From an uncultured Bacteroidales bacterium (GTDB taxonomy: Bacteria > Bacteroidota > Bacteroidia > Bacteroidales > UBA932), in contig CAKMNE010000087.1 in NCBI GenBank assembly GCA_927798505.1, positions 1-6,468 on the forward strand: a stretch of 6,468 nucleotides of DNA, given 5' to 3'. Position 1 is the first letter of the stretch; each line of letters opens with the position of its first letter. Positions 1 to 5,617 of this stretch are shown one piece after another. The notes under the pieces were generated by a model. That model saw nothing but the letters and a program-made list of their open reading frames with translations, had not been told where the DNA came from and searched no databases. Position numbers and translations under genes: made by a program.

Positions 1-2189
1 GTGATGGTGTAGCTGAGGTTGACGTCTGTCCTGGTATATTCCGGCAGGCTGCGCTGCTCGCACTCGGTGTTGTCGAGGTACTGGCGTGAAACATAGCTTG
101 TGCGCCAGTTGAGCCTTGCTCCTCCCTTGTGGAGGGTGAATCCGCCTCCGAGTATTGCGCTCGGAGAGAAGGCGAGGGCAGAGTTGTCGTAGTGTATGGT
201 TATGGGCTTGTCCTCATTGTCCCAGTCTTCCACAACTTCGTCGAAGTCCAGGATGCGGTTGCTGCTCAGGGCTGCATCCGCGTTGAGGTCAAGCCAGCGG
301 AACAGCTTCAGGTCTGCGGCAAGCTCCACACCTGTGCGGTAGCTCTTTGCAATGTTGGTCGTAAGGGCTTCGCCTATGTCTGAGAGCTCACCGGTGCAGA
401 CGAACTGGTTGTGATAGTCCATATAGTAGAGCGTGAGGCCCATCTGAAGCTTGCGGCCGGCGTAGTTGTAGCCCAGCTCATAGTCCACAAGACTTTCAGG
501 CTTTGGAGCGGGGTAGCTGCCGTTGTCGGTGAAGTTGTTGCGCTCAGGCTCGCGGTGGCTCAGCGCCACTGAAGCGAAGGCCTTGTGTGCGCCGGAGGTG
601 TACTCGAAGCCTCCCTTAGGATTGAAGAAATTGTAGGTCTGGTTGATGTCGAGGCGCTGGTTGGTGTAGGTTCCGTCCCCGTTTTTGATGAACTTGTCAT
701 TGATGCCGTCGGTTGTGTAGCGCACGAAGCGGTGCTGCAGATCCCCGAAGGCCTTGAGTCCGCCAGCAATGGTGTAGGTGGCCTTTACGAATCCGCTCAG
801 GTCGGTCTTTACGGCATCGGAATCGTAGTAGAGGTAATTGTCTCCCACGAATTTGTCTGCGGCAGTCTGCTTGAGATGAGCGAGCAGGGCCGCATCCTTG
901 ATGTAGGTCAGATAGCCGTAGTGCCAGCCGTTGAAGTTCTGGGCCGAAAGACCGAAGCGCAGGTCCAGTTTCTCTCCCTGCCTATGGGCATTGGCAATGA
1001 GCCCGTAGGTGTTTTGGGTAAGGCCTTTTTCGCGGATGAAATCGGTTTTCTCGACGGGGGTGCCTTCCGAGTTGACGAAGCTGAGGCCGAATTTGGAGAG
1101 CTTATTTTCAGGTCTGAGCTCTTCGTAATAGCCTGAGCCCCAGGTGTAGTGAAGGGCGGCGCTGAGCTTCCACAGCTCGCTGGCCTGCCAGCTGACTGAG
1201 AGTATGTTGTGGTCCTGAACGAAGTTGTCTGTAGTTTGCCACTTGCCTCCGCGAAGAGGGTCTTCGTAGTTGTGGAGGGTGAAACTGCCGTCTTCGTTCT
1301 GTTCATACCACTGCGCGAGGCTGTTGAAGCGCCCAAGACCTACGCGGTAGAGGTCTTCGTAGCCGAAGATGCCGGTCGGTTTACCATAGGTCCCGTCCAG
1401 AAGTTCTCCGGAATCGACTCCGTTCCAGGCCTGGCCGGTGTGCTCGTAGTTGCCTATGTTGTGGTAGCGGAAGAGCAGGTCCTTCGATGCAAGGAAGGTG
1501 AGACTTGCCATCCAGCTTCCGGAATTGCCTGCCGTGCCTGCCATATACCCGTCAGTTGCGGTGTGGTGGTAGCTTGCGTCGAGTATCCATTTGCCTCCCA
1601 GAAGGCCTGTGGACAGGCTTGCCCCCGCCTTGCGGGAGTTGTAGCTGCCGTAGCTGAAGTCCACCTGCGCGCTTGGCACAAGGGATGGAGTTCTGGAGCT
1701 CAGGGCTACCGTGCCTCCGAAGGCTCCGTCTCCGTTGGATGAGCTTCCTACACCCCTTTGAATCTCCACGCCTCCGAGGAAAGAGGAGTAGCTGTTCATG
1801 TTGGCCCAGAAAACGCACTGGTCCTCAGGGGAGTTGAGCGGAACTCCGTCTATTGTTACATTGATTCTGGAGTCCGCAGCTCCGCGGATGCGCAGGTAGC
1901 TGGTGCCTGTGCCAAGGCCGTTGTCGGACCATGCGAGTACGCCGGGAGTGTGGGCGAAGAGGAAAGGCAGTTCCTGCACGCCGCGGGAGAATTGCTCAAG
2001 CTCCCGGCTTTGGATTCTGGAGATGGCGAAAGGTGCGCTCTGAGGGGCGCGGGTTGCACTGACCACTGCTTCGTAGAGTTGCTCGAAGGCTGTGGTATCT
2101 TCCTGTGTTTCAGTTGTTTTGATGTCTGCTGCCGCAGCTGCGTGAGCGCAGAATGCGCTTAACGCAAAAAGAATTGAAATCTTTTTCAT
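1..2189 (-). CDS. TonB-dependent outer-membrane receptor, probable thiamine uptake (C-terminus cut by window edge)
   Basis: The minus-strand frame is open from the ATG at 2187-2189 to base 1: 729 full codons plus two bases. The last beta strands and the stop lie outside the window. Residues 1-20 look like a Sec signal peptide (MKK, then a hydrophobic run ending AHAAAA). A TonB-box-like segment (YEAVVSATR, about 38-46) follows, then a plug domain (about 50-165) with YLRIRG (97-102), INVTIDGVPLN (108-118), QCVFW (123-127) and EIQRGVGSSSNGDGAFGG (141-158). The rest is alternating aromatic and polar sequence typical of a 22-strand barrel, including KPESLVDYELGYNY near residue 560. There is no SusC-type N-terminal carboxypeptidase-like domain. 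Receptors of this family import scarce nutrients using TonB energy. The thiamine assignment is an inference from the TPP riboswitch in its leader. By protein sequence alone it could be called a cobalamin or siderophore receptor. The frame shows no internal disruption. Confidence 0.93.
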   Translation of the reverse strand, partial: MKKISILFALSAFCAHAAAAADIKTTETQEDTTAFEQLYEAVVSATRAPQSAPFAISRIQSRELEQFSRGVQELPFLFAHTPGVLAWSDNGLGTGTSYLRIRGAADSRINVTIDGVPLNSPEDQCVFWANMNSYSSFLGGVEIQRGVGSSSNGDGAFGGTVALSSRTPSLVPSAQVDFSYGSYNSRKAGASLSTGLLGGKWILDASYHHTATDGYMAGTAGNSGSWMASLTFLASKDLLFRYHNIGNYEHTGQAWNGVDSGELLDGTYGKPTGIFGYEDLYRVGLGRFNSLAQWYEQNEDGSFTLHNYEDPLRGGKWQTTDNFVQDHNILSVSWQASELWKLSAALHYTWGSGYYEELRPENKLSKFGLSFVNSEGTPVEKTDFIREKGLTQNTYGLIANAHRQGEKLDLRFGLSAQNFNGWHYGYLTYIKDAALLAHLKQTAADKFVGDNYLYYDSDAVKTDLSGFVKATYTIAGGLKAFGDLQHRFVRYTTDGINDKFIKNGDGTYTNQRLDINQTYNFFNPKGGFEYTSGAHKAFASVALSHREPERNNFTDNGSYPAPKPESLVDYELGYNYAGRKLQMGLTLYYMDYHNQFVCTGELSDIGEALTTNIAKSYRTGVELAADLKLFRWLDLNADAALSSNRILDFDEVVEDWDNEDKPITIHYDNSALAFSPSAILGGGFTLHKGGARLNWRTSYVSRQYLDNTECEQRSLPEYTRTDVNLSYTI

Positions 2190-2282
2190 TTTCCTACGTC
2201 GGTATTATCCGTATCAGGTTCTAGGGTATGTTCTCAGCTCGACGCGTCGCCACCATGGTTCCGCTCATCAGGCACCCCTTCT
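2190..2282 (-). ncRNA. TPP (thiamine pyrophosphate) riboswitch, THI element
   Basis: Read on the minus strand, the leader holds the conserved THI-box blocks in order: AAGGGGTGCC (2280-2271), CTGAGA (2237-2232), ACCCT (2227-2223), ACCTGAT (2219-2213), CGGATAATACCG (2211-2200) and GTAGGAAA (2197-2190). P2 pairs GGGT 2277-2274 with ACCC 2227-2224. P3 can pair 2273-2266 with 2244-2237 with one mismatch, and encloses a 21-nt insert with the palindrome ACCATGGT. P4 pairs CCT 2218-2216 with AGG 2195-2193. P5 is CGG/CCG around the ATAATA loop. In this class the CTGAGA side binds the pyrimidine ring and the P4/P5 side binds the pyrophosphate. The aptamer ends right at the receptor ATG, so TPP binding most likely blocks translation start. 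There is no room for a separate terminator hairpin between aptamer and start codon. A good P1 stem is not obvious. Confidence 0.95.
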
Positions 2283-2294
2283 ATTATCAGGCTG

Positions 2295-2323
2295 CAAAGA
2301 TAAATTTTTCTTTTTTATTTCAG
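2295..2323 (-). promoter_or_regulatory. Bacteroidota-type promoter for the riboswitch and receptor transcript
   Basis: The minus strand carries TATCTTTG at 2302-2295, a perfect match to the TAnnTTTG -7 element. The -33 element is weak: TTCGCTG, with CTG at 2323-2321 in place of TTG, 18 bases upstream. The spacer is A-rich. The expected transcription start is near 2290, just before the aptamer, so the riboswitch makes up nearly the whole leader of about 100 nt. Confidence 0.7.
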
Positions 2324-2346
2324 CGAAATCGGCACGGATTTGATTA

Positions 2347-2375
2347 TTGATTTTCCGATTTACTCCATATCTTTG
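2347..2375 (+). promoter_or_regulatory. Bacteroidota-type promoter for the alpha/beta hydrolase gene
   Basis: TTG at 2347-2349 and TATCTTTG at 2368-2375 are separated by 18 bases, matching the -33/-7 arrangement of the major Bacteroidota sigma factor. The predicted start near 2380 gives a leader of about 20 nt, A/T-rich (ATAATTATACCTCAAT) with no clear Shine-Dalgarno site. It is divergent from the receptor promoter; the two -7 boxes are about 65 bases apart. Confidence 0.65.
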
Positions 2376-2401
2376 CCTTCGGACTATAATTATACCTCAA
2401 T

Positions 2402-3295
2402 ATGGAAACACTGAAACTGAATTCTTTCTACGACGGAGTCGAGCTTTCCGTCGCCGTTCTCGAGCCTGAAGGCGCTCCGAAAGGGATCTTCCAGATTTCC
2501 CACGGAATGGCAGAACACAAGGAAAGGTATTTTCCATTTATGGAATACCTCGCCGGGAATGGCTATGTATGCGTAATCCACGACCACCGCGGACACGGCG
2601 CTTCCGTGAAGAGCCCGGAGGATTTGGGATATATGGGAAAAGGCGGAGCCGAGGCCCTGGTCGAGGACTTGCTTCTGGTGCAGGACTGGGCCCGCAGCCG
2701 GTATCCGGACATGCCGATAACCCTTTTCGGTCACTCTATGGGTTCTATGGTTGTGCGTGCTTTCACCCGCAAGTACGATGACCGCATCTCCCGCCTGATT
2801 GTCTGCGGATGCCCGTCTGACAACCCTGCAAAGGGGATGGGAGCCGCATTGTCCTGGATAATCGGGGTTCTTCGCGGCTGGCATCACCGTCCGACACTGG
2901 TCAACTCCATATCCTTCGGAGCCTACAACAAGCCTTTTGAGTCAGAAGGGGAGTATGCCTGGCTCAGTGCCAACAAGGACAATGTGAAGGAGTACATTGC
3001 TGACCCTCTCTGCGGATTCTGCTTTACTGCCAACGGTTTTTTGAATCTGATGCGGATAATGCAGATGTGCTACTCTGCTGACGGATGGCAGATGAAGAAT
3101 CCTTCAATGCCTGTACTCTTTGTTTCCGGTGCTGACGATCCTTGCCGAATCGACGACAAAGCCTTCGGAAATGCGGTGCAGTTCTTGCGTGAGCGGGGCT
3201 ATCACAATGTGGACAGCAAACTCTACAAAGGGCTTCGCCACGAGATTCTTCTCGAAACTGATGCAAAGGATATTGTCTGGAAAGACTTAATTTAG
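2402..3295 (+). CDS. Alpha/beta hydrolase, monoacylglycerol lipase-like (Hydrolase_4 / serine aminopeptidase S33 type)
   Basis: This 297-residue protein fits the usual length of monoglyceride-lipase-like hydrolases. The N-terminal HGMAEH (34-39) is the typical oxyanion-side HG motif, and HDHRGHGAS (60-68) is the conserved block after strand 4. The nucleophile elbow is GHSMG with Ser112. The acid is probably Asp246 in SGADDP, and the catalytic His is His280 in GLRHE. The stretch about 140-225 forms the lid or cap that sets substrate choice. No signal peptide is seen, so it should be cytoplasmic. By family it hydrolyses carboxylic esters such as monoacylglycerols or lysophospholipids; the true substrate is not known, and an esterase or other role is possible. 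The ATG is the first in frame after a consensus promoter. It is transcribed alone, divergent from the receptor, and the tRNA-Gln promoter begins inside its 3' end. Confidence 0.93.
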   Translation: METLKLNSFYDGVELSVAVLEPEGAPKGIFQISHGMAEHKERYFPFMEYLAGNGYVCVIHDHRGHGASVKSPEDLGYMGKGGAEALVEDLLLVQDWARSRYPDMPITLFGHSMGSMVVRAFTRKYDDRISRLIVCGCPSDNPAKGMGAALSWIIGVLRGWHHRPTLVNSISFGAYNKPFESEGEYAWLSANKDNVKEYIADPLCGFCFTANGFLNLMRIMQMCYSADGWQMKNPSMPVLFVSGADDPCRIDDKAFGNAVQFLRERGYHNVDSKLYKGLRHEILLETDAKDIVWKDLI

Positions 3296-3303
3296 TATCT
3301 TTG
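3273..3303 (+). promoter_or_regulatory. Promoter of tRNA-Gln, overlapping the end of the hydrolase gene
   Basis: TTG at 3273-3275 and TATCTTTG at 3296-3303 have a 20-base spacer. The -33 part lies inside the hydrolase reading frame and the -7 box starts at the base after its TAG stop. The expected transcription start, about 3308-3310, lies some ten bases before the mature tRNA 5' end. Confidence 0.72.
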
Positions 3304-3319
3304 CACCTCTTTTTGGTAT

Positions 3320-3390
3320 TGAGATATGGTGTAATGGCAGCACTACAGATTTTGGTTCTGTCTGTCCAGGTTCGAATCCTGGTATCTCAA
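3320..3390 (+). tRNA. tRNA-Gln (anticodon TTG)
   Basis: A full cloverleaf can be drawn. Acceptor TGAGATA (3320-3326) pairs with TATCTCA (3383-3389), with discriminator A3390. T8 and G9 are 3327-3328. The D stem GTGT/GCAC encloses a 7-base loop with the GG pair. The anticodon stem ACAGA/TCTGT encloses loop TTTTGGT, with anticodon TTG at 3352-3354. The variable loop has 4 bases. The T arm is CCAGG-TTCGAAT-CCTGG. It reads CAA codons (and CAG by wobble). The 3' CCA is not encoded (genome reads CGA), so it must be added after transcription. The last four bases overlap the stop codon of the convergent patatin gene. No intrinsic terminator follows, because the patatin coding region starts at once on the other strand. 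Confidence 0.97.
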
Positions 3391-4250
3391 CGATTGAATC
3401 TCGCGATGGCCTCTTTGAGAGGTCTTATGGAGCGGAGGTTCTCCATCTTGTTCTCCTCCTTTTGTTTGAATACTATAGTTTCCGGCTCCAGAACGCGCCT
3501 GTAGCCCTGCTCCTCGAGCATCTCGCAGGTCTGGCGGTAGCCCCTTTTGAAGAGTATTTCCAGTTTGCTGAGGTCGTAGGCATTGCATCCGCTGGTGTCC
3601 AGTTTGACGTCAAGGTCGGACAGGCGCATGTCGGCCAGTTCATTGGATGCCATGATCATATTGAACGAACGGTTCGCTACGGAAATCAGGTTGTCGTGGT
3701 ACTTCTCATTCTCCAGATGCAGCAGGCTGAAGGAAATGACCTTGCGGCACTCCTCGCGAATTGCAGGTACGGGCAGGTTCTGGAAGACACCTCCGTCCAC
3801 ATAATGAACCCCGTCAATTTTTATTGGAGTGAAAATGATGGGGATGGAACAGGAGGCCACCACCCTTGGAGCAATCTCTCCCTCTTTGAAGATTTTCACG
3901 CAGCCTTTTTCCAGGTCGGAAGCTACAACATAGGTAGGAACAGGCAGGTCCTCAAGATTCCGGTAGGGCAGTATGCGACGCAGCAGTGCAAGGAGAGGGG
4001 CTGAGTTGAACATGCCTCCACGGGGCACTTCCGGTGTGACTATATCCTTGAAGAAATCAAGACCTTCGAACAGATCCACCATATTTTGGCTGCTCAGTCC
4101 CGCGCTGTAGAGCACCGCCATAATCGCCCCGGCACTGGTTCCTGAGACTATGTCAGGTTTCACTCCGTACTCCCTGAGGGCCTGCACTGCGCCGCATTGG
4201 GCGCAAGCCCGGGCTCCGCCTCCTCCGAATGCTATTCCAAGTTCCTTCAT
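3387..4250 (-). CDS. Patatin-like phospholipase
   Basis: The protein has 287 residues from the ATG at 4248-4250. The glycine-rich oxyanion loop GGGGAR (9-14) sits close to the N-terminus, as is usual for bacterial patatins. The nucleophile motif is GTSAG (37-41) with Ser39, and the second half of the catalytic dyad is DGG with Asp152. By family this is a Ser-Asp lipid acyl hydrolase that releases fatty acids from phospholipids or other acyl esters. No signal peptide is seen, so it is probably cytoplasmic or peripheral to the inner membrane. An upstream in-frame TTG (4287-4289) would add 13 residues, but it lies upstream of the likely -7 box and is rejected. The loop reads GGGGARACAQCG, where the usual form has Gly after Arg and often His-Ile-Gly. 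The C-terminal 30 residues are charged and follow the catalytic domain. The gene converges on tRNA-Gln and is divergent from the acyltransferase gene. Confidence 0.93.
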   Translation of the reverse strand: MKELGIAFGGGGARACAQCGAVQALREYGVKPDIVSGTSAGAIMAVLYSAGLSSQNMVDLFEGLDFFKDIVTPEVPRGGMFNSAPLLALLRRILPYRNLEDLPVPTYVVASDLEKGCVKIFKEGEIAPRVVASCSIPIIFTPIKIDGVHYVDGGVFQNLPVPAIREECRKVISFSLLHLENEKYHDNLISVANRSFNMIMASNELADMRLSDLDVKLDTSGCNAYDLSKLEILFKRGYRQTCEMLEEQGYRRVLEPETIVFKQKEENKMENLRSIRPLKEAIARFNR

Positions 4251-4276
4251 TTTTGCCAGTTTTTTACATAAACAGA

Positions 4277-4284
4277 CAAATATA
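4277..4284 (-). promoter_or_regulatory. Probable -7 promoter element for the patatin gene
   Basis: The minus strand reads TATATTTG at 4284-4277, which fits TAnnTTTG. A start near 4272 would give a leader of about 20 nt (A-rich, no clear Shine-Dalgarno). No TTG is found at the expected -33 distance, so this is weaker than the other promoters. Confidence 0.5.
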
Positions 4285-4299
4285 GTCAAAAATTATACC

Positions 4300-4307
4300 T
4301 ACTTTTG
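4300..4307 (+). promoter_or_regulatory. Probable -7 promoter element for the acyltransferase gene
   Basis: TACTTTTG at 4300-4307 fits TAnnTTTG and ends only five bases before the ATG at 4313. No -33 TTG is seen at the normal distance. If used, the transcript would begin at or within two bases of the start codon. Confidence 0.45.
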
Positions 4308-4312
4308 GCGTT

Positions 4313-5587
4313 ATGAAAAAACAATTCGTGTACTGGGATACCGCTGCCGAGCCGATTACTACCAAGTGGTATCTGAAACCTTTGATGTGGATTCTCAGCG
4401 CTCCGGTCGCTGCGATGCACAGACTCAAGATAACCAAGACCGGAATGGAAGGTGTCAAGGGACCCTACGTGCTCCTTTGCAACCACAACTCCTTCTTTGA
4501 TTTCCAGGCAGTTACAAAAGCCATTTTTCCACAGAACGCCAACTACATAGTCGCAATCGACGCATTTGTCGGCTTCCCCGGCCAGAAGTGGCTTATGCAG
4601 CGCGTGGGATGCATAGGGAAAAGGAAGTTTACCAATGACGTGAATCTCATACGCCAGTCCAAAAAGGTTATTGAGAAAGGCAATGTGCTATGCATATATC
4701 CTGAAGCGAGATATTCCCTGGTAGGAACAACTGCCGTGCTGCCCGAGTCCCTGGGCAAGATGTGCAGGATGATGGGAGTGCCTGTCGTTACATTCATGTG
4801 TCACGGCAACCATATCAACGCTCCTTGCTGGAACCAGAAGGACAGGGGTGTCAAGGGGCTGGAGGCCGAACTGAAGATGCTGATTACCGCCGAGGAGCTA
4901 AGGCAACTCTCGGTGGATCAGATCAACGACAGGATAGTTGAGGCTTTTCAGTATGACGACTATGCCTGGCAGAAGGAAAAGGGCATACACTGCCGCTTCA
5001 AAGGCAGGGCAGAGGGCTTGCACAGGGTTCTTTACCAATGTCCTCACTGCGGCACCGAGTTCGAGATGAGCTCCAAGGGAGACATCCTGAGCTGCGCTCA
5101 CTGCGGCAAACGGTGGCGAATGAGTGAACTCGGTGAGCTTCAGGCCATGGAAGGGAATACGGAATTCAGCCACATTCCCGACTGGTACGAATGGGAAAGG
5201 TCCAATGTGCGCTCCGAGGTGGAAAGCGGCCACTACGACAGCGGCGTCCTGCCTGTCCGCGTGCTTACCCTTCCTGACAACACCCCGATCTGGCTGGGAG
5301 ATGGCATGCTGCAACACGACATGCACGGCTTCCATATCAAGGGTAAGACCGCTGACGGAGAGGAGTTTTCCGAGGATCATCCGGTGCCATCCAAATACTC
5401 CTGCCACGTGGAATTCGCCTACAAGCAGTTCGGCGAGCTCCTGGATTTGAGTACCATCAAAGACACATGGTTCTTTTCTTCCGCTGACAAGCGTTTCTGC
5501 CTGACCAAATTTGCACTCGCCACAGAGGAACTCTACCGGGATTACCGCAGGAAGGAAGGCAAAGCTTGCCGTCCGGGACTTGCGTAA
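4313..5587 (+). CDS. PlsC-type lysophospholipid acyltransferase with C-terminal zinc ribbon
   Basis: In this 424-residue protein the acyltransferase domain covers about residues 45-215. Motif I is NHNSFFD, giving HX4D with His58 and Asp63. YPEARYS (129-135) matches the phosphate-binding FPEGTRS block in a weak form, and GVPVV (155-159) fits motif IV. This family moves an acyl chain to the free hydroxyl of a lysophospholipid or similar acceptor at the inner membrane. A four-cysteine zinc ribbon follows (CPHC 243-246 and CAHC 261-264). The final 145 residues are rich in aromatics (DWYEWE, GFHIKG, DTWFFSS), look beta-rich, and are not assigned here. Typical PlsC proteins have about 240 residues, so roughly 200 are added. 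An in-frame TAG at 4283-4285 limits the start, and ATG 4313 is the first ATG; Met25 is a possible alternative. It is divergent from the patatin gene, with 62 bases between the starts. Confidence 0.88.
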   Translation: MKKQFVYWDTAAEPITTKWYLKPLMWILSAPVAAMHRLKITKTGMEGVKGPYVLLCNHNSFFDFQAVTKAIFPQNANYIVAIDAFVGFPGQKWLMQRVGCIGKRKFTNDVNLIRQSKKVIEKGNVLCIYPEARYSLVGTTAVLPESLGKMCRMMGVPVVTFMCHGNHINAPCWNQKDRGVKGLEAELKMLITAEELRQLSVDQINDRIVEAFQYDDYAWQKEKGIHCRFKGRAEGLHRVLYQCPHCGTEFEMSSKGDILSCAHCGKRWRMSELGELQAMEGNTEFSHIPDWYEWERSNVRSEVESGHYDSGVLPVRVLTLPDNTPIWLGDGMLQHDMHGFHIKGKTADGEEFSEDHPVPSKYSCHVEFAYKQFGELLDLSTIKDTWFFSSADKRFCLTKFALATEELYRDYRRKEGKACRPGLA

Positions 5588-5611
5588 TTCAAAGGGAAAT
5601 GAGTATCTTTG
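5580..5611 (+). promoter_or_regulatory. Promoter of the Stealth-family gene, overlapping the acyltransferase end
   Basis: TTG at 5580-5582 and a perfect TATCTTTG at 5604-5611 are separated by 21 bases. The -33 part lies in the last codons of the acyltransferase gene. The -7 box ends six bases before the ATG at 5618, so the expected start is at or next to the start codon. Read-through from the acyltransferase promoter is also possible, since the genes are 30 bases apart with no terminator between them. Confidence 0.62.
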
Positions 5612-5617
5612 CGCCCT

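Noticed and set aside
585..2162. Plus-strand open frames at 585-1136, 1209-1742 and 1758-2162
   Set aside because: They are antisense to the receptor gene, which has continuous signal peptide, plug and barrel sequence. They lack promoters and recognisable motifs.
2241..2250. Palindrome GACGCGTC as a protein operator
   Set aside because: It lies inside the P3 arm of the riboswitch, where local self-complementarity is expected. There is no independent sign of a regulator site.
2190..2282. Cobalamin riboswitch as the leader element
   Set aside because: BtuB-like receptors often have cobalamin riboswitches, but the ordered THI-box blocks (GGGGTGCC, CTGAGA, ACCTGAT, GGATAATACCG) are specific for TPP, and the leader is too short for a cobalamin element.
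2390..2887. Minus-strand open frame of 165 codons opposite the hydrolase gene
   Set aside because: It is antisense to the catalytic core of the hydrolase, with no motif or promoter of its own.
3295..3319. Terminator between hydrolase and tRNA (run of T at 3310-3314)
   Set aside because: No GC-rich hairpin precedes the T run, and the same short gap holds the tRNA promoter -7 box and transcription start.
3319..3390. tRNA 5' end one base earlier (acceptor TTGAGAT)
   Set aside because: That register puts A at position 8 instead of the near-universal T and uses the discriminator base in pairing. The register from 3320 gives T8 and a perfect seven-pair acceptor stem.
3462..4004. Plus-strand open frame of 180 codons opposite the patatin gene
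   Set aside because: The minus strand has the patatin GGGGAR, GTSAG and DGG motifs in frame. The plus-strand translation is low in recognisable features and has no promoter.
4251..4289. Upstream TTG start adding 13 residues to the patatin protein
   Set aside because: The TTG at 4287-4289 precedes the likely -7 box (4284-4277), so it would not be transcribed. Starting at ATG 4250 places the glycine-rich loop at residue 9, as is normal for the family.
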